Positions 28,005 to 37,458 of a stretch of 37,764 bases of DNA are shown here, in pieces. Origin of the DNA: Clostridium sp. HBUAS56010. GTDB lineage: Bacteria; Bacillota; Clostridia; Lachnospirales; Lachnospiraceae. The notes beneath the pieces are model-generated. The model did not search any database and was not told the DNA's origin. It saw only the letters and a program-made list of their open reading frames with translations. The position numbers and the translations under genes are program-made. Position 1 is the first letter of the stretch, and each line of letters opens with the position of its first letter. The DNA lies in contig NZ_SULJ01000016.1 of assembly GCF_007115105.1 (NCBI RefSeq), positions 1 to 37,764 of the forward strand. Direction: 5' to 3'.

Positions 28005-28497
28005 GCAACCACAACCAATAGGAAAAGATTTTACCGGATATGATGTGCTGACGGAAGCAATGAAAGACTTGCTGAATCAGTACCCGGGACTTGACGGTGA
28101 GATAATCACCTTTGAGGAATTACCGGAAGACGGTGGCATGTGTTTCTCCGCTGACAATGGCGCATTAGTCTATAGTGAAAAAGAATCTGTGACAGCCCAC
28201 GTTCGCCAGATATGCCGCTATCCATTCTATGTGATATATCGGGTAGGCTCAACAGACGAGCGCGCCAAAATGAACGCACAGACGTTTCTGGACGGCATGG
28301 GGAAGTGGTTATGTAAGGAGCCGGTAACTATTGACGGGACAGCCTACAAATTGACCACATATCCGGCATTGTCGGAAGGACGGATCATCAAAAAGGTTAC
28401 CCGTGATAACTCATACGGCATTGACCCTAATCAGAATGGCGTGCAGGATTGGTTATTGCCGGTAACCGTAGAATATGAAAATGAATTTGATCGCTGA
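27997..28497 (+). CDS. Tail terminator/minor capsid 3-like protein
   Basis: This 166-residue protein has the order of a tail-completion protein: FEELPEDGGMCFSADNGA, YPFYVIYRVGSTDERAKMNA and a C-terminal DWLLPVTVEYENEF. The last part is strand-rich, as in tail terminators. The GTG at 27997 is chosen at six bases from AGGAGGTG; an in-frame GTG at 27988 overlaps the ribosome site itself. The major tail gene follows. Confidence 0.86.
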   Translation: MAEQPQPIGKDFTGYDVLTEAMKDLLNQYPGLDGEIITFEELPEDGGMCFSADNGALVYSEKESVTAHVRQICRYPFYVIYRVGSTDERAKMNAQTFLDGMGKWLCKEPVTIDGTAYKLTTYPALSEGRIIKKVTRDNSYGIDPNQNGVQDWLLPVTVEYENEFDR

Positions 28498-28511
28498 AAG
28501 GAGAAAAATAT

Positions 28512-29024
28512 ATGAAATTAGCAAGAAAAGCATTGGTGCATTTTCTGGACTCCAGTTTTAAGAATGCGCCGGCAACTGCTGAATGGTTTAAGGTAGGTAT
28601 TGACATGGAGGAATTAGCCGTCAGCCTTAACCCTGACACAGAGTCCTCTAAAAACATTTGGGGAGAATCCAGGGTAACGGATAACGGATATGAGCCATCT
28701 ATTGATGCCGACCCATACTACGCAAATCCTGACGAACCTCTTTATCCCAAATTAAGAGATATTGCAATGGACCGCCTTACTGGTGATGACTGCAAGACTC
28801 TGATCCTTGAAGTTATTGTTGATGATGACGAAGATGCAAACCACCTGGCCTATGTGGAAGAAGTAATTGTTAAACCACAGAGTTACGGCGGCGGCACTGC
28901 TGGTGTCAATATCCCTTACAATGTAGCGTTCAATGGTGGGCGCAAGAAAGGCTATGTTACAAAGACTTCTATTGATGCAAAGAAACCGGAGTTTACAGAG
29001 GGTGAAATACCAGCAGGGGAATAA
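28512..29024 (+). CDS. Major tail protein
   Basis: This 170-residue protein forms the tail tube. It is strand-rich, with the conserved GIDMEELAVSLNPDTES near the N-terminus, IWGESRVTDNGYEPSI in the middle and NIPYNVAFNGGRKKGYV near the end. It sits between the tail terminator and chaperone genes. AAAGGAG precedes the ATG. Confidence 0.93.
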   Translation: MKLARKALVHFLDSSFKNAPATAEWFKVGIDMEELAVSLNPDTESSKNIWGESRVTDNGYEPSIDADPYYANPDEPLYPKLRDIAMDRLTGDDCKTLILEVIVDDDEDANHLAYVEEVIVKPQSYGGGTAGVNIPYNVAFNGGRKKGYVTKTSIDAKKPEFTEGEIPAGE

Positions 29025-29036
29025 AGGAGATAAGAC

Positions 29037-29498
29037 ATGAGCAATCAGTTGATTAAAGACAGGAAACCGGTAACAAACAAAATACGCATAGATGACGGTA
29101 GCAAAGTGTATGACATTGAAAATCGGCGCGGTGAAACCATAGGACAGTTTGTGTTCACACCATCTGACATGGGCATCGTGGAAAGGTATGAGCATACCAT
29201 CGAAGTACTTAATTCTATGCAAGATAGATTGAAAAAACGTGAAAATGATGACAATGTGTTGCAGTTAAAAAAAGAGGTCGAAGAAGAATTAAAAAATGAG
29301 ATCGACTATCTTTATAACGCCGATGTGTCGGGAGCGTTTTTTAAAAAGATCAGTCCTCTATCTCCCCTTGAAAGTGGCGAACTGTATGTTGAAAATATCA
29401 TATATGCCGTAAGGGACATTGTAGAAAAGGAGACTGGAAAGCGTTTGGGAAGAGCAAACAACCGGGCTAGTAAGTACACACAGAAGTATCGTAAATGA
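29037..29498 (+). CDS. Tail assembly protein (first chaperone position)
   Basis: This 153-residue protein is mostly helical and charged after a short strand-rich start (IRIDDGSKVYDIENRRGE). It lies where siphophages encode the first tail assembly chaperone, between major tail protein and tape measure, and overlaps the next gene by four bases. The role is inferred from gene order. Confidence 0.8.
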   Translation: MSNQLIKDRKPVTNKIRIDDGSKVYDIENRRGETIGQFVFTPSDMGIVERYEHTIEVLNSMQDRLKKRENDDNVLQLKKEVEEELKNEIDYLYNADVSGAFFKKISPLSPLESGELYVENIIYAVRDIVEKETGKRLGRANNRASKYTQKYRK

Positions 29499-30052
29499 TT
29501 GACCCGTTCAGCTTACCTACAGCACTAGAAGTAGGAGGTAAACTATACAAAATTCGCACCGATTACAGGGTGGTACTTGATATACTGACCGCATATGGTG
29601 ACCCGGAACTTGACGCGGCGGATAAAACGCAAGTGCTTATTGAAGTCCTGTATATCAACTATGAAACAATTCCGCCGGAGCATATGGAAGAAGCCGTAAA
29701 AAAGGCTAGTTGGTTTTTAGATGCGAACCTCCCTCATGATCTTAAACCACACCCAGTAACAATGGATTGGCTTAAAGATGCACCTATCATAATCCCGGAG
29801 GTCAACAAAAACATAGGAACTGAGGTCCGCAGTGTGAAATATATGCACTGGTGGACCTTTTTTGGTGCTTATATGCAGATTGGTGGAGATGGTTTGTATT
29901 CTTCCGTCATCAACGTACGTCAAAAGCGAGCGAAAGGCGAGAAGCTCGAAAAGTGGGAATCCAAGTTTTACAAAGAGAACCAAGCGTTATGTGACCTCAA
30001 CTGGGAACAGAAGAAAAAGGAAATGGAAGCTGTTGAAAAAATTTTTGGATAA
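29495..30052 (+). CDS. Gp15-family protein (second chaperone position)
   Basis: This 185-residue protein matches bacteriophage Gp15-family proteins: LPTALEVGGKLYKIRTDYR, then KYMHWWTFFGAYMQIGG and a Lys/Glu-rich end. It starts in an ATGA overlap and precedes the tape measure gene, so it probably helps tail assembly. The A6-T5 run near its stop does not read as a standard -1 slippery heptamer in its frame. Confidence 0.87.
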   Translation: MIDPFSLPTALEVGGKLYKIRTDYRVVLDILTAYGDPELDAADKTQVLIEVLYINYETIPPEHMEEAVKKASWFLDANLPHDLKPHPVTMDWLKDAPIIIPEVNKNIGTEVRSVKYMHWWTFFGAYMQIGGDGLYSSVINVRQKRAKGEKLEKWESKFYKENQALCDLNWEQKKKEMEAVEKIFG

Positions 30053-30112
30053 CAAGAGAGCCAGGGTCAGAGCCACAGAGCCAGAACCAGAGCCAAGGAA
30101 AGGAGTGGTTAT

Positions 30113-32974
30113 GTGGCGAACCAAGCTGACGGAACAGTCTTAATTGACACGGAAATAAAAAAAGACGGGGCAATCGAAGATGTAAACACATTAAAAGAAG
30201 CTCTCCAACAATTAACCGCAGCAGTAAAAGACCTAACAGCCGGGCTTGCAAATTCCTTTGGCGGCATAGGAAAGCAAGCCGAATCGGCGGCAGATCAAAT
30301 AGATAAGATATCAGACTCCGCAAAGCAAGCGGAGACCAGTGTTGAAAGTCTTGAAAAACAGATGGCCAAGATAACAGTGGATAATGGATTGTCGCCAGAT
30401 CGCAGTGATACCCCGGAACCTAGATATGGGCATGCAAGGGGAGAATTTATTGATTATGGCAATACAGTACAAGAGTTTGTCAATAAGTATGCGACTGGAA
30501 TGGACACTGTTAGTAAAAAAAATACAGAAGTTAAACAGTCTACTACTCAGGCGACAACGGCAATAAAGAGCGATTTCCAAGGGGCAGAACAATCGCCTAA
30601 TATGTTGCTGAATGCGATTACTCTTGTGAAAAACGCGGTATTTGATATTCCCCAAATTGCAAGAATGGCTGGAATTGGGATCAGCAATGCTTTTTCGAAT
30701 AGTGGGTCTCAAGTAATGGATGTAGGGCAAAAAGTAGATGCTCTCAAAGGGAAGATAGATGCCCTGGAAAAGCAAGGGCTGTATTTTGGCGACAAAGAGT
30801 ACGATCAAGCCTACGCCAGTTTGAAGCGTGCAGAGTTGGAACTCGAACAGTATAAAAAAAGACTGTCAGGGGTCGATACCGAACAAAAAAAAGCTACAAG
30901 ATCAAATAAAGGATTCAACAAAGGTCTTAAAGAAACCAGGAAAAATGCAAACAGTACGAAGCTATCCATAATGGGTATGCTTGGACGCTCTCTGCTTTTC
31001 AGTGTGGTTTTCCGGGCATTATCCGGTGTGTCTAATTCGATAAAAGAGGGTACTCAGAATATTGCAAGGTATTCTGACAGCACAAACAAAGCGTTGTCGA
31101 GATTAATGTCTTCTCTCACCATGCTGAAAAACAGTTTCGCCGCGGCTTTTGCACCGGTGATAGAATATGTTACTCCCGCCCTAACCAGATTGGTTTCTAT
31201 GCTCGTTGATGTAAATAACTGGATCGCACAGACCATGGCTGCACTAGCAGGTAAGAATAGTTTTGTTAAAGCTGTTGCAGTGCAAGAAGATTACGCCGCC
31301 AGTCTAGATGACACCAAGAAAGCGGCAAAGGAAGCGGCAAAAGAAGTCAAGAAAGCGTCCTATGCTTTTGATACTTTGATACAGTTACAAAAGCCAGCGG
31401 ATACAGATAAATATAAGGGTCCAACACCGGATCAGATGTTTAAAACCGAACAGGTTTCAACGGAAGCCAAAGCATTAGCAGACGACATAAAAAAGACACT
31501 CTCCAACTTATTCCAGCCTATAAAGGATTCCTGGGTACAATACGGACCATCTACAATCGAAGCAGTGAAAACCATGTTTGGTAGTCTTAAACAGCTTGCT
31601 GGCGATGTTGGTGCGTCATTTATGCAGGTCTGGAAAGATGAAGGATATGGAAAGGCTGTAAGCGATGACTTACTGATTACATTTAACAATTTAGCATTGA
31701 CCGTTGCCAACTTAGCTGATCAATTTGATAAGGCATGGGTGGAAGCTGATACTGGAACCAACATTATGCGGCACTTAGGAGACATCGTGCTTATAGTCAC
31801 TGGCTTTTTCCGGGAGGCTTCTGAGTCGATCAAAAACTGGGCTTCCAAGTTGGACTTTGGTCCACTGCTGATAGCATTTGATAAAGTTTTGGTTAGTCTT
31901 ATGCCCATTGTATCAAAGGTGGGCGATGGGCTGCTATGGTTACTGAATAATGTACTACTGCCACTAGCAAAATGGGCACTGGAAAAAGCTCTACCCGTAG
32001 CACTTGAACTCGTTGCAGCAGGACTTGATGTCTTGAATTCAACAATTGATGCGTTGAAACCATTGGCTTTATGGTTGTGGGAAGAATTTATAAAACCAAT
32101 TGGACAGTGGACTGGTGCAGTAATCATAGGAGCGATAAAGAAACTTACCGAAAAATTAAAGGAATTCTCCGATTGGATAAACAACAATCAAGAAAAAGTC
32201 CGTTACATAACTGGATTAATTGGAGCTTTTTTCTTAGCATGGAAGGTAACTGAATTTGTTACAAAGATTAAGTTAATGATGAATTTCTTGTCCGAAACTG
32301 GACTTATGGGTGTGCTTACAAGGCTAATGTCAAAACTTGACCTAACATCAATTGGTTTTTTTGGAACGGCAGCAGCGGTTGGTGCTCTTGTACTAGCAGC
32401 CTATGAAATATACAAAAACTGGAATAAGATGACACCGACTGAAAAAGTTATAGCCGGTGTTCTGGCGGCGGCTTCCGCTTTTGCAATATTGGCAGTGTCA
32501 ATGGGTGCGGTAGCTGGTCCCGCTGGTGCAGCATTAAGAGCAGTTGCAATAGCAGCAGCAATAGGGGCAGCTTTGGTGGCAATCAATGCAGGGGCCAGGT
32601 CTGCAACATCGAGCGTATCTAATGGCTTTGGAGGGGGAAGCAGAAGCTTTTCCGTAGCGTCTTATTCCAACGCACCATACGCTGCCTACGCGAATAATGT
32701 CCCCATGCTAGCTACCGGCACGGTAGTTCCACCAAAAGCCGGAAATTTCCTAGCTATGCTGGGAGATAACAACAAAGATTATGAGGTTGTGTCCCCTCTT
32801 GGAACGATTAAACAGGCAGTGCTTGAAGCAATTGGAGAAGCTGGTGGACTGGGCGGAGGCACCGTACAGGCAGATTTAATTGTTGATGGTACAAAGTTCG
32901 GGCAACTGGTATATAAGTACAACAACAATGAAACACAGCGTGTAGGTGTTAGAATGGTAACGAACGGAGGTTGA
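30113..32974 (+). CDS. Tail tape measure protein
   Basis: This 953-residue protein sets tail length. It starts with a helical, Lys/Glu/Gln-rich region (about 1-290), has hydrophobic segments near 290-310, 690-720 and 740-840, and a Gly/Ala-rich C-terminal part (GGGSRSFSVASYSNAPYAAY). Using the known rule of roughly 0.15 nm per residue, a tail near 140 nm would be expected. The GTG start follows AAGGAG at eight bases; the preceding gap is a GAGCCAG-rich spacer. No peptidase domain is obvious. Confidence 0.95.
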   Translation: MANQADGTVLIDTEIKKDGAIEDVNTLKEALQQLTAAVKDLTAGLANSFGGIGKQAESAADQIDKISDSAKQAETSVESLEKQMAKITVDNGLSPDRSDTPEPRYGHARGEFIDYGNTVQEFVNKYATGMDTVSKKNTEVKQSTTQATTAIKSDFQGAEQSPNMLLNAITLVKNAVFDIPQIARMAGIGISNAFSNSGSQVMDVGQKVDALKGKIDALEKQGLYFGDKEYDQAYASLKRAELELEQYKKRLSGVDTEQKKATRSNKGFNKGLKETRKNANSTKLSIMGMLGRSLLFSVVFRALSGVSNSIKEGTQNIARYSDSTNKALSRLMSSLTMLKNSFAAAFAPVIEYVTPALTRLVSMLVDVNNWIAQTMAALAGKNSFVKAVAVQEDYAASLDDTKKAAKEAAKEVKKASYAFDTLIQLQKPADTDKYKGPTPDQMFKTEQVSTEAKALADDIKKTLSNLFQPIKDSWVQYGPSTIEAVKTMFGSLKQLAGDVGASFMQVWKDEGYGKAVSDDLLITFNNLALTVANLADQFDKAWVEADTGTNIMRHLGDIVLIVTGFFREASESIKNWASKLDFGPLLIAFDKVLVSLMPIVSKVGDGLLWLLNNVLLPLAKWALEKALPVALELVAAGLDVLNSTIDALKPLALWLWEEFIKPIGQWTGAVIIGAIKKLTEKLKEFSDWINNNQEKVRYITGLIGAFFLAWKVTEFVTKIKLMMNFLSETGLMGVLTRLMSKLDLTSIGFFGTAAAVGALVLAAYEIYKNWNKMTPTEKVIAGVLAAASAFAILAVSMGAVAGPAGAALRAVAIAAAIGAALVAINAGARSATSSVSNGFGGGSRSFSVASYSNAPYAAYANNVPMLATGTVVPPKAGNFLAMLGDNNKDYEVVSPLGTIKQAVLEAIGEAGGLGGGTVQADLIVDGTKFGQLVYKYNNNETQRVGVRMVTNGG

Positions 32975-32978
32975 TGAG

Positions 32979-33377
32979 ATGGAAAAAGGATTAATTACCA
33001 TAGACGGTGTCGACCTCCGCTTATGGGTTACGGGAATCAAGCGCAACTTTGCGGTGACTGATTCAGAGCACAGCGGAAGAGTTAAAAGCAATGAAATGTA
33101 CCGTGATGTAATAGGCACGTTTTACAATTATACTTTGACTGCTGAACCAGACAGTAATCATAGGGGCGATTATGATACTTTCTATGAAGTCATAACATCA
33201 CCAGTACCATTCCATACATTGGTATTCCCGTATGGTCAAACAACGCTTGAGTTTTTAGCATATGTAACAAGCGGAGAAGATGAAGTTAAGATCGACACAA
33301 ATGGAGATAAACAAGTTAACAGGTGGTCTGGTCTGTCGGTTCAATTTATCGCAAAAGCACCACAAAGGAGGCCCTAA
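32979..33377 (+). CDS. Distal tail protein-like
   Basis: This 132-residue, strand-rich protein (TIDGVDLRLWVTGIKRNFAV, then FHTLVFPYGQTTLEFLAYV) lies between the tape measure and the tail-tip gene. That is the place of a distal tail or tail-hub adaptor. It is shorter than classic Dit proteins. The ATG is six bases after GGAGG. Confidence 0.8.
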   Translation: MEKGLITIDGVDLRLWVTGIKRNFAVTDSEHSGRVKSNEMYRDVIGTFYNYTLTAEPDSNHRGDYDTFYEVITSPVPFHTLVFPYGQTTLEFLAYVTSGEDEVKIDTNGDKQVNRWSGLSVQFIAKAPQRRP

Positions 33378-33378
33378 G

Positions 33379-35169
33379 ATGTTTTTAAAGCAATCAATAA
33401 TATCTGATGCAGTATTAAACAATGAAGGGCTGAAAATCGTATATGATGATGTGGCTCCCTATGCGAAAGAAAATAGTAACCCCCAAGTGGTTGAGCCTGG
33501 ATTAAAACCAAGGGTTGGGCTACACCCACAAAAAGGCTTATTTCCAAAAGCCACCACGATAAGAAAAGAATTCCCTGATCTAAAACGAGATGATCTAGTG
33601 TATCCCGGTTATGCCTTGTGCCTGCCGGGATTTGCTTTGCTTAATGGAGAGTATGTAAACTTCCCCGATGGCCCGGCTGACTATGGATTTATCAGCGATG
33701 AAGTGTCAGACAGCAACGGGGATTTCAAGTATTCTTCGCATCAAGAGGGATTAAAACCGCGAGAAGGACTACACCCACAAATGTTTTTGTTCCCGCGGTC
33801 AACGAATGAAACATATGTTGATGCTCCGGTATTAACGATCACATTTAACCAGAAATTTACAAGCGTTGGATTATTACTGACTTTTAACACAATGTCTGGA
33901 GACTACGCAAACCACATTAATGTAAAATGGTATGCTGACAACGATTTAATATCGAACATGGATTATGAGCCAAATGGTACAGAGTACTTTTGCAGCAACT
34001 ATGTAATGTACTATGATAAGATAATAATAACTTTCCTCTCCACATCAAAGCCGTATAGACCGGTGTTCCTTACCCGGATTGACTACGGGATATACCGGGA
34101 ATTTTTGTCAGATGAAGTAAAAGAAATATCATGTTTGCAAGAAATTAATGCTATATCTGAAAACATCAGCATTAATACAATGAATTTCACGGTAAGAACT
34201 AAGTCCAATATAGCTTTTGATTTACAGAAGAAGCAGAAATTATCCTTATACTTTAATGGTGGATTAATCGGAAATTTTTATCTTAAAAACGGTGCAAGAA
34301 AAAGCAAAACAGATTACTATATGGACGCACATGACGCACTGGGTATCCTTGATGGAAACGAATATCACGGAGGAATTTATACCGGGCAGCTTGTACCTGA
34401 TGTGATAGCCGATATCTTTAGTGATGAAGATTTTAATTACATGTTGTCAGACGCTTTTGACAACGTGCAGTTACATGGATATATCCCCTACACCACGAAG
34501 CGTAACGCCCTTGTGCAGATTGCCTTTGCCATAGGAGCCGTGGTTGACACATCGAATTACGATGGTGTTGTAATCTATCCAAAACAAGGAGAAAAGACAG
34601 GTGAGTTTACTGATGGCGAGGTATTCAGCGGTCTTACACTGGAACATTCTGATGTTGTTACTGGCGTTCGCCTGACAGTCCATGATTATCGGCAGTCAGA
34701 GGAAACGGCAGAAATTTACAAAGGGAATCTCAGTGGTACCGCACAAGTGATATTCAAAGAAGCATACCATGACTTATCCATTACGGGCGGGTCAATCAAC
34801 ACAAGTGGCGATAATTACGCCTATATTACGGGTTCTGGTGATGAAGTCATCTTGACAGGGAAGAAATATAATCACTACACATCGACTGTAATAAAGGAGA
34901 ACCCGAACATCACCTATAACAAGAATATTAAGGAGGTGCCGGACGCTACTCTTGTGTATGACGGAAACGCAGCGGAGATATTGGAAAGAGTTTATGAGTA
35001 CTACCAGCACGCCGAGAATGTTGTTTGCGACGTATTACTTGCGGATAAGGTAATTGGGCAGGTGGTGGATATTAACACCGACTATGACGGTGTTAAAACT
35101 GGCACAATTGAAAGTGTATCATATAGCTTTGCAGGCAGTATAAAGGCGGAGGTGACGATCCATGAATGA
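33379..35169 (+). CDS. Tail-tip/baseplate protein
   Basis: This 596-residue protein has the position of the tail-associated (Tal-like) protein. Residues 1-150 include two copies of a GLKPR-x-GLHPQ-x2-LFP motif (41-56 and 124-139). Residues 150-250 look like a strand-rich binding domain (LTITFNQKFTSVGLLLTFNT). The C-terminal half resembles the tail-hub scaffold (YTTKRNALVQIAFAIGAVVD, then HSDVVTGVRLTVHDY). The start at 33379 follows GGAGG; the long upstream extension lies inside the previous gene. No clear peptidase motif is visible. Confidence 0.85.
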   Translation: MFLKQSIISDAVLNNEGLKIVYDDVAPYAKENSNPQVVEPGLKPRVGLHPQKGLFPKATTIRKEFPDLKRDDLVYPGYALCLPGFALLNGEYVNFPDGPADYGFISDEVSDSNGDFKYSSHQEGLKPREGLHPQMFLFPRSTNETYVDAPVLTITFNQKFTSVGLLLTFNTMSGDYANHINVKWYADNDLISNMDYEPNGTEYFCSNYVMYYDKIIITFLSTSKPYRPVFLTRIDYGIYREFLSDEVKEISCLQEINAISENISINTMNFTVRTKSNIAFDLQKKQKLSLYFNGGLIGNFYLKNGARKSKTDYYMDAHDALGILDGNEYHGGIYTGQLVPDVIADIFSDEDFNYMLSDAFDNVQLHGYIPYTTKRNALVQIAFAIGAVVDTSNYDGVVIYPKQGEKTGEFTDGEVFSGLTLEHSDVVTGVRLTVHDYRQSEETAEIYKGNLSGTAQVIFKEAYHDLSITGGSINTSGDNYAYITGSGDEVILTGKKYNHYTSTVIKENPNITYNKNIKEVPDATLVYDGNAAEILERVYEYYQHAENVVCDVLLADKVIGQVVDINTDYDGVKTGTIESVSYSFAGSIKAEVTIHE

Positions 35170-35605
35170 GTACATAGACAATCTTATATTTGACCGTGTC
35201 CAATCTGACGTTGACAATGCGACAGCAAAAGGGTGTATATCTTACACAGATTTGGTACGTGTGGAAATGGCCGTTGCCTGGATTTCCAAAATACTGAACA
35301 AGTACGGATATAAAAATGCCGTGTACAAAAGGTGTAGGATGAATTGGAAAGAGGGAGAGCGGCGTTACGAATCCGAAATGGAACGTATCCGGCAGAACAT
35401 CATTGAGTTAAGGACTGTGTATTTTACACATGCAAGCACACCGGTAACGCCGCAGAAAATCGCTTATACGTCAATATATCAGGCAAATGCAATTGAAAAG
35501 ATAATCTATGACCTGGGAAAACTGGTTGAGAATTGTTTTCCCGGGCAACAGCACTTTGCTTTTAGACTCGGAAGCCGGGCATTAGGGAACAGGAGTGAAC
35601 TATAA
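35162..35605 (+). CDS. Hypothetical tail-region protein
   Basis: This 147-residue helical protein (YIDNLIFDRVQSDVDNATAK, then SIYQANAIEKIIYDLGKL) is typical of the gene after the tail tip in Clostridiales phages. GGAGG lies upstream, and the gene overlaps both neighbours. The role is unknown but probably structural. Confidence 0.78.
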   Translation: MNEYIDNLIFDRVQSDVDNATAKGCISYTDLVRVEMAVAWISKILNKYGYKNAVYKRCRMNWKEGERRYESEMERIRQNIIELRTVYFTHASTPVTPQKIAYTSIYQANAIEKIIYDLGKLVENCFPGQQHFAFRLGSRALGNRSEL

Positions 35606-36072
35606 TGGAATATTTGAAAACAAATTATAAAGATGACAAATTTACCGGAATGCGCAAATATGAAAAGATAGACAACCTTGACGGGACAATTAGTCTCAAC
35701 GATGTAACTGACTATGCGGATGTGGGTGATATTTATTCAGCAGGTGATATCAATACTAGCAATAAAAAAATAAATGAACACTCTGCCGCAATCGAAAAAA
35801 GTAACTCTGTAATGACTCTTCATGTTCCGGTTAGTGGGTGGGGGAGTGCGGTTCCTTACACTCAGACAATTCTGGTTCCCGGCTCAAAAGTAGATGATTC
35901 TCCTATTGTAGGGCTGTATTTAGATGATAACCCGATGCCACAAACGGTAAAAGATCAGACCAAAGCCTTTGGCTGTTTGGATAAAATTGTATTTGGGCAA
36001 GGGGCGGCAACGCTTTACTGTTACAACCGGAAACCTGCGACAAGTTTTTATCTAATGATAAAGGGGGTATAG
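35605..36072 (+). CDS. Baseplate/tail appendage protein
   Basis: This 155-residue protein opens with LKTNYKDDKFTGMRKYEKID and has DGTISLNDVTDYADVGDIYS, then GDINTSNKKINEHS. This N-terminal module recurs in Firmicute phage appendage proteins. The C-terminal half is strand-rich and may bind a receptor or partner. It starts in a TAATG overlap. Confidence 0.8.
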   Translation: MEYLKTNYKDDKFTGMRKYEKIDNLDGTISLNDVTDYADVGDIYSAGDINTSNKKINEHSAAIEKSNSVMTLHVPVSGWGSAVPYTQTILVPGSKVDDSPIVGLYLDDNPMPQTVKDQTKAFGCLDKIVFGQGAATLYCYNRKPATSFYLMIKGV

Positions 36073-36074
36073 GC

Positions 36075-36503
36075 ATGGCCGAAGGAATCATATTGAGGCA
36101 TGGTAATGCGATAGATGACTCAGAACTGACCGCTACACCTCCTATGGTTAGAAACAACAAAAGATTCATAGGCTTTGGTGGAGAGGAACAGATAGGGACG
36201 GCGGACGAGATACAGGCGGAGTCCAGAACACTTCCAATAGGCGGAAGTTTGCCAATCAAAGCCGGGATACATGATGGTGCCGGAACCGTAGTTCAGAACG
36301 TCCCAACTATGGACGGTGTTACCATTTATCCAACCGCTAATGCTCAAACAGTTGAAGTTGGGGGAAAATATATGAAAGGTGATGTGGAAACTGCTCCACT
36401 TACTAACCTGCTTCCGCAATACATCAAAAAAAACGTAATTATAAGAGTTTGGAACGGTGCAAATTTCGAAGAAATCAAAGGAACGTATGAGGGGTACCAC
36501 TAA
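36075..36503 (+). CDS. Tail appendage protein, short paralogue
   Basis: This 142-residue protein shares its plan with the first 140 residues of the next gene: a GI-x-HG start, D-[D/T]-SELTA-x-P, then a GFGG/GAGSDD stretch, an AG-[I/F]-H-x-G-x-G motif, and a final 'P-x-x-I-K-K' segment. The pair seems to be a duplication in which the second copy gained a further domain. GGTATAGGC precedes the ATG. Confidence 0.75.
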   Translation: MAEGIILRHGNAIDDSELTATPPMVRNNKRFIGFGGEEQIGTADEIQAESRTLPIGGSLPIKAGIHDGAGTVVQNVPTMDGVTIYPTANAQTVEVGGKYMKGDVETAPLTNLLPQYIKKNVIIRVWNGANFEEIKGTYEGYH

Positions 36504-37447
36504 TGGGAGATGGATTTATTATACATGGAGGAGGTACGGATACCTCTGAATTAACTGCAGAACCTTCTGATGTAGCAGAAAGCCAAAAGTTTTACGGCGC
36601 AGGAAGTGATGATATTTCAGAGGGGGTATTAAAAGATAATGGTAGCATTAGATATAAGCTTCCTGTGAACACAACTTATACCATACCGGCAGGCTTTCAT
36701 GGGCAGGGAGAGGTGTATCAAGACACTCAGACGGTCGAGGGAGATATAATAATTAATCCAACACCAGGAGGTTCTTCGTCTGGCATTAAGGATAAGTTTT
36801 TTAAATCAAATGTTATAATTAACGGAATCGAAAACCTTGTTCCAGAGAATATAAAAAAAGGTATATTTATAGGTGAAATAGCTGGTGAGTGGGAAGGATA
36901 TGTAAACGGGGAATTACTCCAGCCTTATTGGTATGGCATATTTGCTCCTGGCCAAACTGGAAGACTCATAGATAACCGTAACCCAGCAACAGGTAGCTCA
37001 ATTTCGTTTCCTTCCGTCACATGGTATGCCGATGATCCAGAGACTGGAGGAAAGGTGATACTTTTTTCGTCTCCGCCCAAATCTTCGGCGGGAAACGGTA
37101 ATGTCTATCCAGCAATAAGGACAGAGACCCCTGTAGAAATGGAAGGTGTTCGAAGCGTCACAATCTGTTATAGTTTACCGAACCATTCCGCAAATGAATA
37201 TACATGGATTGTCTTGGCTGAAAACTCTAGCTATCAAGTTACAAAAGATAATAGCTGGACTATTTCACCAGAATTAGGAGCACATGAAAACTTTTCCCTT
37301 CCAGCGACCGGAAACGCGTACGGAACGCAAACTTTCATTCTTAATAATGCGGCGGCTTACCACTATATCTATATTGGTATAGGAGTCGCGCCAACGACTT
37401 CACAGGGTCGGTTTATGCGTGTCCGATATATAAAACTCAACAAATAG
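36503..37447 (+). CDS. Tail appendage protein, long paralogue with added C-terminal domain
   Basis: This 314-residue protein repeats the module of the previous gene in its first 140 residues (HGGGTDTSELTAEPSDVAES, then IPAGFHGQGEVYQD, then NIKKGIFIGEIAGEW). It adds a strand-rich domain (about 150-314: SVTWYADDPETGGKVILF, then YIYIGIGVAPTTSQGRFM), possibly a sugar- or receptor-binding fold. It overlaps the previous stop in TAATG. Confidence 0.78.
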   Translation: MGDGFIIHGGGTDTSELTAEPSDVAESQKFYGAGSDDISEGVLKDNGSIRYKLPVNTTYTIPAGFHGQGEVYQDTQTVEGDIIINPTPGGSSSGIKDKFFKSNVIINGIENLVPENIKKGIFIGEIAGEWEGYVNGELLQPYWYGIFAPGQTGRLIDNRNPATGSSISFPSVTWYADDPETGGKVILFSSPPKSSAGNGNVYPAIRTETPVEMEGVRSVTICYSLPNHSANEYTWIVLAENSSYQVTKDNSWTISPELGAHENFSLPATGNAYGTQTFILNNAAAYHYIYIGIGVAPTTSQGRFMRVRYIKLNK

Positions 37448-37458
37448 GAGGTATACAT

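Noticed and set aside
29862-30143. Possible frameshift extension of the Gp15-like gene into an EPEPEPR-rich tail
   Set aside because: The A6-T5 run near the stop does not fit a standard -1 slippery heptamer in the reading frame, and the needed shift is +1. A GAGCCAG-rich spacer explains the open frame.
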